From NCBI RefSeq assembly GCF_024347395.1, contig NZ_AP025472.1, positions 2,604,001 through 2,668,000 of the forward strand: 64,000 nt of DNA, given 5' to 3'. The stretch comes from Vibrio cortegadensis. Its GTDB lineage: Bacteria > Pseudomonadota > Gammaproteobacteria > Enterobacterales > Vibrionaceae. The notes below the pieces were generated by a model that saw only the letters and a list, made by a program, of their open reading frames with translations, was not told where the DNA came from and did not search any database. Below are positions 15,840 through 25,624 of the stretch, piece after piece (positions within the stretch are counted from its first letter, which is position 1; every line of letters starts with the position of its first letter). Both the position numbers and the translations under genes were made by a program.

Positions 15840-17230
15840 GAAAAGTTCTCCTTAAGTCCAGCAACAACTTGGCTCATACCCGCGCTATTCGCACCTTTAA
15901 CTAAGAGAGTATGAGTTGAATCCTGATGTTCGCTGAGATACTGCTTAATATATGTGATCATGCTGACATGATTATCAAAATGAAGGCCATGACACACCTG
16001 ACTGATAACCTTTGTATCCTCACCATAAGTGAGTACATGTTCGAATTCAAATGGGGCAGCATATTCACCGACTTGGTGGTGAAGTGCAAGGCTTTCATCG
16101 CCTAATTCCGCCATATTGCCCAAAACGAGCCAGCGTTCACCACTGAAACTTGCCAGTAATTCAACCGCGGCTTTCATCGCAGGCACACTCGCATTGTAGC
16201 TATCATCAATCAGACGAATACTCTTCGATAGTGATTCGGCCTCAACACGGCCTTTTACTTTCAATAAATTGGCGAGTCCTGATTGGATCTCTTCAAGGTT
16301 AGCGCCAAGCTCTACGCTCAAACAAGCCGCAGCCAATGCATTAGAAACATTGTGAGATCCAATAATTCCGAGCTGAATGGCAGCATGTCCTAACGGAGAG
16401 TGAAGAGTAAAACTCGCTTCTCCATTATCATTTAAGTTGATATCCGTTGCGTAAAAATCCGCTTGGTCATTGTTTACTGAGAAAGTCACGACCTGTTTAT
16501 TTGCGAGTACCTCATCCCAGATTTCGCCACCATTGCTGTCTAAATTTACAATCGCGGTTTGCGAAGCATTTAGGCCTTGATAAATTTCACCTTTGGCCTG
16601 CTTAACACCATCAAGTGAACCAAATCCTTCGAGATGCGCCTCAGCCACATTGTTCACCAATGCGACATCAGGGTTAACTAAAGCGGTGGTATATTCAATT
16701 TCACCAATGTGGTTAGCACCCAGTTCAATCACAGCGTAATCATCGGTTTTTTGTGCGCGTAGCAAGGTGAGAGGAACACCAATATCATTATTGAAGTTTC
16801 CCGCCGTGAAAAGAACATTGCCCTTAGGCATTAAAATGCTCGCAACCATCTCTTTCACGGTGGTTTTTCCGCAACTGCCTGTAATAGCAACTGTAGGCGT
16901 TTTGCTTTGTTGATGGATCCAAGCCCCAAGCAGACCCAGCGCCAATTTTGTATCTTTCACTACAATTTGAGCGGGAGCGGCAACTGCGGGATCATCAATA
17001 ATGATTTCACGCTCTACTAAAAGGGCCTTAGCCCCTGATTTAACCGCTGACTGACAAAAATCGTGCGCATCAAATCGTTCACCAACTAATGCGACAAACA
17101 GAGCATTTTGTTCAATGTTTCGTGTATCCGTCGATACTGAAGAGATGGTGATATCACTTCCGACTAGAGTTGCGGCTAGCGATTGATCGTTGAACTCGGC
17201 AACAAGCTGGCTTAAAGAGAATGAAATCAT
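15836..17230 (-). CDS. murF: UDP-MurNAc-tripeptide--D-Ala-D-Ala ligase
   Basis: MurF adds D-alanyl-D-alanine, completing the UDP-MurNAc-pentapeptide. The 464-aa protein (E. coli 452) has an N-terminal substrate domain with VSTDTRNIEQNALFVAL. The ATP loop AITGSCGKTTVKEM follows near residue 117, then the central block ELGANHIGEIEYT and a C-terminal domain with DDSYNASVPAMKAA. Four-base overlaps with both murE upstream and mraY downstream show a tightly coupled operon. The local ddlB gene that would supply its D-Ala-D-Ala substrate in E. coli is not in this cluster. Confidence 0.97.
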   Translation of the reverse strand: MISFSLSQLVAEFNDQSLAATLVGSDITISSVSTDTRNIEQNALFVALVGERFDAHDFCQSAVKSGAKALLVEREIIIDDPAVAAPAQIVVKDTKLALGLLGAWIHQQSKTPTVAITGSCGKTTVKEMVASILMPKGNVLFTAGNFNNDIGVPLTLLRAQKTDDYAVIELGANHIGEIEYTTALVNPDVALVNNVAEAHLEGFGSLDGVKQAKGEIYQGLNASQTAIVNLDSNGGEIWDEVLANKQVVTFSVNNDQADFYATDINLNDNGEASFTLHSPLGHAAIQLGIIGSHNVSNALAAACLSVELGANLEEIQSGLANLLKVKGRVEAESLSKSIRLIDDSYNASVPAMKAAVELLASFSGERWLVLGNMAELGDESLALHHQVGEYAAPFEFEHVLTYGEDTKVISQVCHGLHFDNHVSMITYIKQYLSEHQDSTHTLLVKGANSAGMSQVVAGLKENFS

Positions 17231-18714
17231 AACGCTAATCCTAAAAGAGACTGAGCGGTCTCACGATCTGAATAATGAACCGTATCATGGACTAGCACTT
17301 GGTAATCCTCGTGGCCTTTACCCGCGAGCAGAATGATGTCGTTCTCTCCTGCGTGAGTAAAGGCATACTCAGCGGCTTTGAATCGATCATGTTCCACTAT
17401 CGCCAGATCCGGTTTTTCTAATCCGCCCAACATATCTTGTACTATTAACCCGGGGTCTTCACTGCGTGGATTATCATCGGTTAATATCGCTTTATCTGCG
17501 AGCTTCTCAGCAATAGCAGCCATCATTGGGCGCTTACCTGTATCACGATCGCCTCCGCAACCAAAAATAGCCCACAACTGACCATTACAATGTACACGTA
17601 GTGCCGATAACGCTTTCTCTAAAGCATCAGGAGTATGAGCATAATCCACAACTAACTTAGCGCGGTTTTGAGTTTGAAATAACTCCATACGACCAAGTAC
17701 AGGTTTCAGGTCCGCAGCAGTTTGTAATAGGTGCTGCTTATCAAAGCCCAATGACAGTAATGTCGCCAGCGCTAGCATCACGTTGCAAGCATTGAATTCT
17801 CCAATCAATGGCGCATGCAAACGCCCTTCCCCCCAATGCCCATTGAAGTCGATCGTAATGCCTGACTCCGCGTATTCAATGTGCGTCGCCCAAATAGAAG
17901 GGCGCGATGAACAAGGTGATTTTAATGACACAGCAATCGCATTTGGCACCGATTCGATCCATTCAGCACCTACACTGTCATCGACATTGATAATGGCGTT
18001 CTGACACTGATGATGAGTAAAGAGGCTTAACTTAGCCTTCGCGTACTCTTGCATGGTGCCATGGTAATCCAGATGATCACGGCTGAGATTAGTAAAGACC
18101 CCAGCCGAAAAACCTAATGCTTTCACTCGACCTTGAACTAACCCATGAGAGGATATTTCTAGAGACGTATATTTCGCCCCCTGCGCAGCAAGTTGACTTA
18201 AGGTATGCTGGATCTCAATGGCATTTCCGGTGGTATTCGCGGCAGGTTGCAAATCATCAAGGAAGCCATTCCCCGTTGTTCCCATCACCGCAGATTTAAC
18301 ACTTAAAAGCTCAAGCCACTGGGAAATTAACTGAGTAATGGTCGTTTTACCATTCGTCCCCGTCACACCAATCAATGATGATGTTGAGGCGCTATATAAG
18401 CGGCCAGCCAACTGAGAGAGATGAGCATTAAGTGAATCAATATAGACAACCATCACCTCTGATTGAGTCTCAATGCTAGCGTGAGGATGTTGTTCATCGG
18501 CTTGGGCAAGCACAAGATTAGCACCTTGAGCGATCGCTTTTTCTATATATTGACGCCCATCAACGGCGTGACCGATGATCGCAACAAACGTATCTCCCGA
18601 TTGCACTTTACGGCTGTCTAACTCTAAGTGCGTTACGATAACCTCATTAGCGGTGGTTTTGCTGACATCAACCCAAGGTGAAATCAGTGAAGTCAAACTC
18701 ATGCTATAGCTCAT
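17227..18714 (-). CDS. murE: UDP-MurNAc-L-Ala-D-Glu--meso-diaminopimelate ligase
   Basis: MurE adds the third residue of the stem peptide. The specificity motif DNPRSEDP marks it as a meso-diaminopimelate enzyme, as expected for a Gram-negative. The ATP loop GVTGTNGKTTITQL is near residue 120 of a protein of about 495 aa. The open frame runs up to 18783 inside ftsI. ATG at 18714 is chosen because GGAA lies six bases before it and the length then fits E. coli MurE (495). ATG at 18702 is an alternative. It overlaps murF by four bases. Confidence 0.95.
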   Translation of the reverse strand: MSYSMSLTSLISPWVDVSKTTANEVIVTHLELDSRKVQSGDTFVAIIGHAVDGRQYIEKAIAQGANLVLAQADEQHPHASIETQSEVMVVYIDSLNAHLSQLAGRLYSASTSSLIGVTGTNGKTTITQLISQWLELLSVKSAVMGTTGNGFLDDLQPAANTTGNAIEIQHTLSQLAAQGAKYTSLEISSHGLVQGRVKALGFSAGVFTNLSRDHLDYHGTMQEYAKAKLSLFTHHQCQNAIINVDDSVGAEWIESVPNAIAVSLKSPCSSRPSIWATHIEYAESGITIDFNGHWGEGRLHAPLIGEFNACNVMLALATLLSLGFDKQHLLQTAADLKPVLGRMELFQTQNRAKLVVDYAHTPDALEKALSALRVHCNGQLWAIFGCGGDRDTGKRPMMAAIAEKLADKAILTDDNPRSEDPGLIVQDMLGGLEKPDLAIVEHDRFKAAEYAFTHAGENDIILLAGKGHEDYQVLVHDTVHYSDRETAQSLLGLAL

Positions 18715-18760
18715 AACCATTTCCATATATCGATGTTGTGTAAAACCAGTCACACTATGA

Positions 18761-20506
18761 CTAGTTTTGAAATTGATTCTCATCCGGAGCTACATTTAAA
18801 ATCTGTAGCGCGCTTTTCATTATTTCTGAAAATATCGGAGCAGCGACGGAACCACCATAATATTGATCACCCTGGGGTTCATTCACCATAACCACCAGCG
18901 AAACTCTTGGATTACTGACAGGAGCCACGCCTGCAGTGTAAGCAAAGTATTCATCACCATAACCGCCTGAAATTGCTTTACGTGATGTCCCTGTTTTTGC
19001 AGCTACTCGATAACCCGGTACTGCTGCTTTGGTCGCTGTGCCTCCGGGCTGGGTCACCCCTTCGAGCATCTCTAAAACCCGTTTTGCGTTTTCACGATCC
19101 GCGACTTGGTGTACTAAATCTTGCTGGTTACTATCAATAATGTGGATCGGTTGGTACTCACCGTAATTTCCTAGCGTAGCGTAAGCATGCGCTAACTGAA
19201 TCGGAGTAATAGACAAACCGTAACCGAACGCAAGGGTGGCGATTTCAAACTTAGACCAACGACGACGGCTTGGAAAAATACCCGACGTTTCACCCACAAG
19301 GTTTAAACCCGACTCTTCTCCTAAACCGACAGAAGCATACATGCCTAACAAAGCTTCAAGAGGCATATCCAGAGCCAGCTTCGTCACACCAATGTTACTG
19401 GATTTTTTCAGTATCGTAGCAAGATCGGCTTTGCCCACTTTGGACGTATCTCTGACTCGGCTACCACCAATGCGCATGATCCCTTCACCCGTATCAATAA
19501 CGGTATTCATGTCTGCAGTGCCATTTTCTAATGCCGCTAGCACAACAAAAGGCTTGACCGTGGAGCCGGGCTCAAAAGCATCGGTGATCACTCGGTTACG
19601 CATTTTGTAGCTTTGTAAATTAGAGCGATTATTCGGGTTGTATGACGGCGCATTCACCATCGCCAGTACCGCACCGGTTTTAACATCTAATAAAATGGCC
19701 GAAGCAGAAGTGGCACGGTAATCCGCAACTCCCTGCTTGACCGCTCGGTAAGCAATAGCTTGAAGGCGCTGATCAATGGTCAGTTGCAGTGGTTTACCCT
19801 CTTCTCGCTCTTCAAGTGCGATATTCTCAACCACTCGACCATAGCGATCTTTCCGGATTGTTCTCTTACCCGCTTCTCCAGTTAACCATTTATCATAACT
19901 GCGCTCGACACCTTCGAGTCCATGCCCATCAATTCCGGTTACACCAATTAGGTGAGCACTCACTTCACCAGCCGGGTAATAACGGCGGGATTCCGCTTTC
20001 AGCCCAATACCAGGAATCTTTAGCTCACGAATATACTTCGCCATCGCAGGACTAACTTGGCGTTGCAGGTAAATGAAACGGCGTGATTTATTAGAGGCAA
20101 CTTTATTGAGTAAACCTTGGCGGTCTAAGCCGAGCACATCAGCAAGAGCAAACCAACGATCTTTATTCGCTAACCCGTCTTCTTTATAAATAGTAACAGG
20201 ATCAGCCCATACCGCTTCAACAGGTACACTTACCGCTAAAGGTTCACCGTTGCGATCAGAAATAATCCCACGAGCGGAAGGCAAGGCTTTCACTCGTACA
20301 GAACGAAGATCGCCTTGGCGAATAAGATTGTCAGGTTCAACCACTTGGATGAAAGCAAGACGACCTATCAATGCAGAAAAGATAAGGAATATAAACGCGA
20401 GAACAATATTAAAACGCCAACGAATAAGGATCGGCGAGTCCTCAGGCTTGGTTTTTGCGCTTGATTTTGACTTGGTAAGTGCTGATGGTTTTTTAGGAGA
20501 TATCAT
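18761..20506 (-). CDS. ftsI: Septal transpeptidase FtsI (PBP3)
   Basis: FtsI is the class B penicillin-binding protein that cross-links septal peptidoglycan as the partner of FtsW. The 581-aa protein has a cytoplasmic tail, one membrane helix at about residues 33-52 and a pedestal domain. The transpeptidase domain carries all three motifs: STVK with the active Ser315, SSN at 369-371 and KTG at 504-506. The ATG overlaps the ftsL stop by four bases. No missing catalytic residue is seen. It is a standard target of beta-lactams. Confidence 0.98.
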   Translation of the reverse strand: MISPKKPSALTKSKSSAKTKPEDSPILIRWRFNIVLAFIFLIFSALIGRLAFIQVVEPDNLIRQGDLRSVRVKALPSARGIISDRNGEPLAVSVPVEAVWADPVTIYKEDGLANKDRWFALADVLGLDRQGLLNKVASNKSRRFIYLQRQVSPAMAKYIRELKIPGIGLKAESRRYYPAGEVSAHLIGVTGIDGHGLEGVERSYDKWLTGEAGKRTIRKDRYGRVVENIALEEREEGKPLQLTIDQRLQAIAYRAVKQGVADYRATSASAILLDVKTGAVLAMVNAPSYNPNNRSNLQSYKMRNRVITDAFEPGSTVKPFVVLAALENGTADMNTVIDTGEGIMRIGGSRVRDTSKVGKADLATILKKSSNIGVTKLALDMPLEALLGMYASVGLGEESGLNLVGETSGIFPSRRRWSKFEIATLAFGYGLSITPIQLAHAYATLGNYGEYQPIHIIDSNQQDLVHQVADRENAKRVLEMLEGVTQPGGTATKAAVPGYRVAAKTGTSRKAISGGYGDEYFAYTAGVAPVSNPRVSLVVMVNEPQGDQYYGGSVAAPIFSEIMKSALQILNVAPDENQFQN

Positions 20507-20820
20507 TGGAGAGAAATGACCACTTCCTTATCTGCATCTGGCCGCTTCATCAGCAACTCAGACTTAGCCATTCTTTGAACTCGGCTATGCTCAGCAAGGG
20601 CATTTTCTTCAAGCATGAGGTTTCGCCATTCATTGTCTAAATGCTCACGTTCAACAAGCGCTTGATCTTTGGCTGAAATAGCTTGGCGTGAAGTATGAGT
20701 CGCAAACACCACGCCCATCGCACTGGCAAAAATTAGCATCAACAACAGCAAAGGGACTCGACCTACGGTAAATAGGTCAAGAACGATAATTTTGGCCAAG
20801 TTAGGAGATGTTTGCTTCAT
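20503..20820 (-). CDS. ftsL: Cell division protein FtsL
   Basis: FtsL is a small bitopic protein that forms a coiled coil with FtsB and, with FtsQ, activates FtsWI. The 105-aa protein has an N-terminal tail, one membrane helix around residues 20-40, and a heptad-like periplasmic region (QALVEREHLDNEWRNLMLEE) before a short tail. Sequence identity is low across species, so the call rests mainly on size, topology and its position between rsmH and ftsI, with an ATGA overlap to ftsI. Confidence 0.93.
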   Translation of the reverse strand: MKQTSPNLAKIIVLDLFTVGRVPLLLLMLIFASAMGVVFATHTSRQAISAKDQALVEREHLDNEWRNLMLEENALAEHSRVQRMAKSELLMKRPDADKEVVISLQ

Positions 20821-20843
20821 AACACTGTGATATCGGAATCAGG

Positions 20844-21794
20844 TTACAGCTTTTCAGCAAGACGAAGTACTGAACTACGTGAACGAGTATTCCCATCCAC
20901 TTCATCCGCTGATGGTTTGATCGCTTTGCCTACCGGTTTTAAATCTGGGCTTCCAAGGGCTTTGATTTGTGCTTCTGTCATTGGAATGCCATGAGGTACT
21001 TGTGGCCCTTTACTCTCTTTACGAATAAAGCGTTTCACCATACGATCTTCAAGAGAGTGGAAACTGATTACTGATAGACGGCCTTCAGGAGCAAGAATGC
21101 TCGCTGCGCCTTTTAGTGCAGTATCAATCTCTTCTAATTCACTGTTAATATAGATTCGAAACGCTTGGAAACTACGAGTTGCCGGGTGTTTTTTCTCTTT
21201 AAAGTTTTTCGGTGCTGCATCTGAAATCAATTTAGCAAGTTGACCTGTGCGAGTCAGTGGCTCTTTCTCTTCATCATCACGGTGCGCAACAATCGCCTTA
21301 GCAATACGGCGAGCATGTTTGTCTTCACCAAACTCACGGATCACCCAAGTAATATCATCAAGATCAGCCTGTGCAATCCATTCTGATACTGGCATTCCAG
21401 ACGTTGGATCCATACGCATATCGAGTGGACCATCTTTCATAAAGCTAAATCCGCGCTCGGCATCATCTAACTGTGGAGAAGAGACACCAAGGTCAAGCAA
21501 AACGCCATCCACTTTTCCAACTAAGTCGTAACGTTCTGCATATTCTGCCATTCCAGAGAATGGGCCGTGAATAATGGTAAAGCGAGGATCATCAATTTTC
21601 TGCGCTTCTGCGATCGCTTGTGGATCGCGGTCGATACTGAATAATCGACCATTCTCACCCAGCTTAGATAAGATTGTACGACTGTGACCACCACGTCCGA
21701 AAGTTCCATCGATGTAAGTCCCATCTGGCTTAATCGCCAAACCATCAATTGACTCGTTTAGTAGTACAGAAATATGTTGGAATGATTCAGTCAT
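20844..21794 (-). CDS. rsmH: 16S rRNA m4C1402 N4-methyltransferase
   Basis: RsmH (MraW) methylates N4 of C1402 in the ribosomal P site, next to the 2'-O-methyl added by RsmI, whose gene is also in this window. The 316-aa protein (E. coli 313) has the SAM-binding motif IDGTFGRGGHSR at residues 28-39, the LLDLGVSSPQLD block and the C-terminal ISFHSLEDRMVKRF motif. It is the first gene of the dcw cluster here; the mraZ regulator gene that usually precedes it is absent. A possible promoter lies at 21920-21949. Confidence 0.98.
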   Translation of the reverse strand: MTESFQHISVLLNESIDGLAIKPDGTYIDGTFGRGGHSRTILSKLGENGRLFSIDRDPQAIAEAQKIDDPRFTIIHGPFSGMAEYAERYDLVGKVDGVLLDLGVSSPQLDDAERGFSFMKDGPLDMRMDPTSGMPVSEWIAQADLDDITWVIREFGEDKHARRIAKAIVAHRDDEEKEPLTRTGQLAKLISDAAPKNFKEKKHPATRSFQAFRIYINSELEEIDTALKGAASILAPEGRLSVISFHSLEDRMVKRFIRKESKGPQVPHGIPMTEAQIKALGSPDLKPVGKAIKPSADEVDGNTRSRSSVLRLAEKL

Positions 21795-21919
21795 AGTCTT
21801 CTCATTGAACGGATTAAGCCACTTTTCAGGCGCAGATTTCTTATCAGAAAAAGCTTTAGTGTACTGATTTCACGCTTAAGCGCTACTACTAGTGCCTGAT
21901 ATGTGGTGACATTACGCCA

Positions 21920-21949
21920 GTTTAAGGCAATAAAAATTTCTTACGTCAA
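21920..21949 (-). promoter_or_regulatory. Possible promoter of the dcw cluster
   Basis: TTGACG (21944-21949) and TTAAAC (21920-21925) are separated by 18 bases on the minus strand, between the rnpB terminator and rsmH. The -10 match is weak. Some promoter must lie here because the rnpB terminator blocks read-through, but this particular assignment is tentative. No MraZ-type TGGGN repeats are visible. Confidence 0.35.
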
Positions 21950-21956
21950 TAAAACG

Positions 21957-21993
21957 CAAAAAACCCATCATTACTAATGAAGTAATGATGGGT
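21957..21993 (-). terminator. Terminator of rnpB
   Basis: On the minus strand a perfect 12-bp stem ACCCATCATTAC / GTAATGATGGGT with a seven-base loop is followed by TTTTTT. It starts about eight bases past the mature 3' end of RNase P RNA. Confidence 0.93.
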
Positions 21994-22001
21994 CTCGGAA
22001 T

Positions 22002-22412
<411 letters not shown>

Positions 22413-22418
22413 CGGCGG

Positions 22419-22447
22419 ATTGTAACGGGTTCAGGTAACAGTTACCA
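22419..22447 (-). promoter_or_regulatory. Promoter of rnpB
   Basis: TACAAT (22419-22424) lies seven bases before the inferred 5' end of RNase P RNA. The -35 at 17 bases is poor (TGGTAA). It falls inside a perfect inverted repeat GGTAAC-N-GTTACC (22434-22446), which may be an operator or chance. The GC-rich bases after the -10 resemble a stable-RNA discriminator. Confidence 0.6.
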
Positions 22448-22525
22448 GTACAAATGTGATCTAAGACGCTCAGGAGAACTCAAACGCTCAATTCATAACC
22501 ACCCTTACTTAGCGTGGCACTCAGA

Positions 22526-23392
22526 TCAATCGGTTATATTCTCCAATCCCCATTTATACAGCGCATTTTTTTTCAGGCTATATATCTCAGCTGTCATCGC
22601 TGCGGCCTTTTTCAATGGTAGCTCTTTGGTCAAAATTGTTAATGTGCGAGTGACTTCTGTCGGAATGGTGTCATCTGATGTACTGCGGAAACCATGGATA
22701 AGTAGCACCATTTCTCCACGTTTTCGATTATCATCCTCTGCAATCCAATCAATTAATTCACCCAATGGTGCGCCATGAATGGTTTCAAAGGTCTTAGTAA
22801 TTTCTCTTGCGAGAACGACTTCACGCTCTGGGCCTAAAACCGCAAGCATATCCTGCAGTGAATCCGTGATACGATGTGGGGATTCGTAGAAAATACAAGT
22901 GCGCTCAGCTTCTGCAATTTCTAAAAATTTATCGCGACGCCCTTTACTCTTCGCAGGTAAAAAACCTTCGAAGCTGAAGCGATCAGAAGGTAGACCAGAA
23001 GCACTCAACGCGGTGATCACTGCACAAGCGCCGGGTAAGGGCACAACTTTAACACCCGCTTGACGACATTTTGTTACCAAGTGATAACCTGGATCACTGA
23101 TTAAAGGGGTTCCCGCATCGGAAACTAATGCGATAGACTGTCCTTCAAGCAACTTATTGACGAGTAATTGAGCTTTTTGCTGCTCATTGTGATCATGTAA
23201 AGCAAACGTTCGAGTTGGAATATTGAAGTGTGCAAGTAGCTTACCTGTGTGGCGAGTATCTTCCGCAGCAATGATATCAACACTCGATAGCACCTCGATG
23301 GCGCGTTGGGTTATATCACCCAAGTTACCAATTGGGGTGGGTACAATATAGAGAGTTGGGATCTCAGCTGGCAAGGTTTTGTTATCTGTCAT
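22526..23392 (-). CDS. rsmI: 16S rRNA 2'-O-ribose C1402 methyltransferase
   Basis: RsmI methylates the ribose of C1402, completing the modification begun by RsmH. The 288-aa protein (E. coli 286) belongs to the tetrapyrrole-methylase fold. It shows the start motif LYIVPTPIGNLGDIT, AAEDTRHTGKLL, the SAM-pocket ALVSDAGTPLISDPG near residue 85, and LPGACAVITALSASGL. It is divergent from lpoA across 62 bases, the same rsmI / lpoA-yraN-diaA-dolP arrangement as E. coli yraL-yraM-yraN-diaA-yraP. Confidence 0.97.
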   Translation of the reverse strand: MTDNKTLPAEIPTLYIVPTPIGNLGDITQRAIEVLSSVDIIAAEDTRHTGKLLAHFNIPTRTFALHDHNEQQKAQLLVNKLLEGQSIALVSDAGTPLISDPGYHLVTKCRQAGVKVVPLPGACAVITALSASGLPSDRFSFEGFLPAKSKGRRDKFLEIAEAERTCIFYESPHRITDSLQDMLAVLGPEREVVLAREITKTFETIHGAPLGELIDWIAEDDNRKRGEMVLLIHGFRSTSDDTIPTEVTRTLTILTKELPLKKAAAMTAEIYSLKKNALYKWGLENITD

Positions 23393-23454
23393 TTGTTTAC
23401 CATCACTTCAACGATTAATATAGAGACAATTTTACACGGAATTATAAAGAACTC

Positions 23455-25266
23455 ATGGCAATGATGAACCATAAGAGAATTAGTGTACCACGCTTACTGA
23501 CGCCAATTGCATTAGCAATTACATTAGCAGCTTGTTCTTCTAAGCCTGCTGCTCCGACTTACGTGGATATTACCTTAGATCCGACGCAATCGGCACAATC
23601 TTACATTATGCAAGCAGATAGCACTCAAGGCAGCTTGCAAAATGATTGGCTCATCATGGGTTTAAAGGCCGCTATTCGAGCTCAAAACAGTGAACAGGCA
23701 TCGCACTTAGTAAAACGCCTTGCCAAACAGAATCTTTCTCAAGTACAGCAAGCGGAATGGCAACTTTCTCGTTCAACTCTTCTGCGGAACAATGCTCAGC
23801 CAACTCAAGCTTATGCGCTACTGAATTTTCAAGAGTGGTGGCAACTGCCTGATGAGCAGTGGAAAGACTATCACCAATTAAGAGCAGAGCTATTAGAAGA
23901 GATGGCTCAATACTTTGAAGCAAGCCGTGAATTAGTGTTGGCTTCTGAACTTATGCCACAAGAGCAGCAAGCGGTGATTGCAGATCAAGTTTGGCGTAAT
24001 CTCAACCAGTACTCACAGTATGAGATCACTTCGCTAATTGCTGAGCCAAATGAGTTCGTGTTAGATGGCTGGCTACAACTTGCTATCTATATGAAAACAC
24101 TCAATGAAAATGTTCCTCAGCTTAAAAACACTCTGGAACACTGGTTAGCCGAAAATAGCGATCACCCTTCAGCGATCTACACTCCGCAAGCCATTCAAGA
24201 AATTTTAGAGTTAGAGATCGTACAACCCGTTAGCACCGCACTGCTATTGCCATTGTCAGGTAAATACGCGAAACAAGCTCAACTGGTTCGTGATGGATTT
24301 ATCATGGCGATGATGGAAGATTCGAATCGAGATCCTAATGCGACACTGACCGTTCTTGATACCAATACTCAAACAGCTCAAGAGATCAAAGCGACTCTCG
24401 TCAATAACAACGTCGACTTTATCGTTGGTCCGCTGATTAAAAGTAATATCGAACGATTGCAGGAAGCGCAATCACACGTCGACAAACCGATCCCTGCTTT
24501 AGCGTTAAATATTCCTTCACAAATTGAGAATGGAACTGACATTTGCTACCTAACCTTGTCACCGGAACAAGAGGTTGCCCAAGCGGCAAAACACCTGTTT
24601 ACTCAAGGCTATCAGTATCCATTAATCTTAGCGCCTAAAGGTAAGCTAGGAAGTCGAGTGCTCAACGCATTCGAGACTGAGTGGAAAAAATACAGCAAAA
24701 ACAAGGTCGCAGTGAGCTTTTTCGGTGATAAGCGCCAACTGCAACGAAATATCAATTCGGTTTTCGGTCTACAAGAGAGCCAGCAGCGCATCGCTCAAAT
24801 GGACGCTTTGTTGAATTTAGATATGGAGACTCAAGCCCGCAGTCGTCGTGATATCGACTCTGTCTATATTGTGGCAAAGGGTTCTGAGCTAACCTTGATT
24901 AAGCCTTTCATTGAAGTTGCGGTTAACCCTGACACAAAACAACCTAAGCTATTTTCTAACTCAAGCAGTCACAGTGGCAAAAAGCAGTATGAAGATCTTA
25001 CAGGCGTGATTTATAGTGATATTCCAATGCTAATCAGTGATGACAGTAAACTTGAAGCTCAATTAGACACATTATGGCCTAAACACTTGAACCCTGAAAA
25101 ACGTCTTCAAGCCCTTGGAATGGACGCGTATCAATTGATGGGGGAACTCCCACAAATGAAAGTGGTCGATAACTACAGCATTCAAGGTAAGACAGGCGTT
25201 CTGAGTATTAACGAGCAATGTGTTGTGCAAAGCGAAATTAGCTGGGCAGAACATGGGGCTCTTTAG
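23455..25266 (+). CDS. lpoA: Outer-membrane lipoprotein LpoA, activator of PBP1A
   Basis: LpoA reaches from the outer membrane to stimulate the transpeptidase of PBP1A. The 603-aa precursor has an N-terminal signal with the lipobox LAAC followed by SSKPAAP. A helical TPR-like N domain (to about residue 255) leads to a C-terminal domain of periplasmic-binding-protein fold starting at STALLLPLSGKYAKQA, containing FIVGPLIKSNIERL. Several ATGs lie close together; 23455 gives the longest signal peptide, and no Shine-Dalgarno clearly decides. The stop overlaps yraN by 14 bases. Position beside rsmI supports the call. Confidence 0.93.
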   Translation: MAMMNHKRISVPRLLTPIALAITLAACSSKPAAPTYVDITLDPTQSAQSYIMQADSTQGSLQNDWLIMGLKAAIRAQNSEQASHLVKRLAKQNLSQVQQAEWQLSRSTLLRNNAQPTQAYALLNFQEWWQLPDEQWKDYHQLRAELLEEMAQYFEASRELVLASELMPQEQQAVIADQVWRNLNQYSQYEITSLIAEPNEFVLDGWLQLAIYMKTLNENVPQLKNTLEHWLAENSDHPSAIYTPQAIQEILELEIVQPVSTALLLPLSGKYAKQAQLVRDGFIMAMMEDSNRDPNATLTVLDTNTQTAQEIKATLVNNNVDFIVGPLIKSNIERLQEAQSHVDKPIPALALNIPSQIENGTDICYLTLSPEQEVAQAAKHLFTQGYQYPLILAPKGKLGSRVLNAFETEWKKYSKNKVAVSFFGDKRQLQRNINSVFGLQESQQRIAQMDALLNLDMETQARSRRDIDSVYIVAKGSELTLIKPFIEVAVNPDTKQPKLFSNSSSHSGKKQYEDLTGVIYSDIPMLISDDSKLEAQLDTLWPKHLNPEKRLQALGMDAYQLMGELPQMKVVDNYSIQGKTGVLSINEQCVVQSEISWAEHGAL

Positions 25267-25621
25267 CCGCCGTCAGATAGGAAACCAATATGAAGCTCTG
25301 GCAAAAAAGCATTTATGCAGCCAGGGCTTAACTTTTGTCGAACAAAATTTCACAGCGAAATGTGGCGAAATCGATCTTATAATGCGAGATCAGCAAACGA
25401 TCATATTTGTCGAAGTAAAGTTTCGCAAAAACACTCACTATGGTCATGCGGCTGAAATGGTGACACCAAAAAAAATGCACAAGCTGATAAAAACAGCACA
25501 TTTATGGTTGCTACAACAGAACCTTTCAGTTCATTCAACTAACTTTCGTTTTGATGTTGTTGCTATTGAAAATAATAGCCACAATATTGATTGGATAAAA
25601 AACGCTATTACCCAAGGATAA
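25253..25621 (+). CDS. yraN: YraN family (UPF0102) nuclease-like protein
   Basis: This 122-aa protein is of unestablished cellular role. It has a restriction-endonuclease-like core: GNQYEALAKKHLCSQG, then CGEIDLIMRD and IFVEVKFRKN, which supply the acidic and E-x-K residues of the PD-(D/E)XK fold. That suggests nuclease or DNA-processing activity, though none is firmly assigned. An ATG 33 bases upstream is in frame, but the start at 25253 gives the family N terminus (MGLFSRRQIGNQYE) and overlaps lpoA by 14 bases. Three bases separate it from diaA. Confidence 0.9.
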   Translation: MGLFSRRQIGNQYEALAKKHLCSQGLTFVEQNFTAKCGEIDLIMRDQQTIIFVEVKFRKNTHYGHAAEMVTPKKMHKLIKTAHLWLLQQNLSVHSTNFRFDVVAIENNSHNIDWIKNAITQG

Positions 25622-25624
25622 TCG

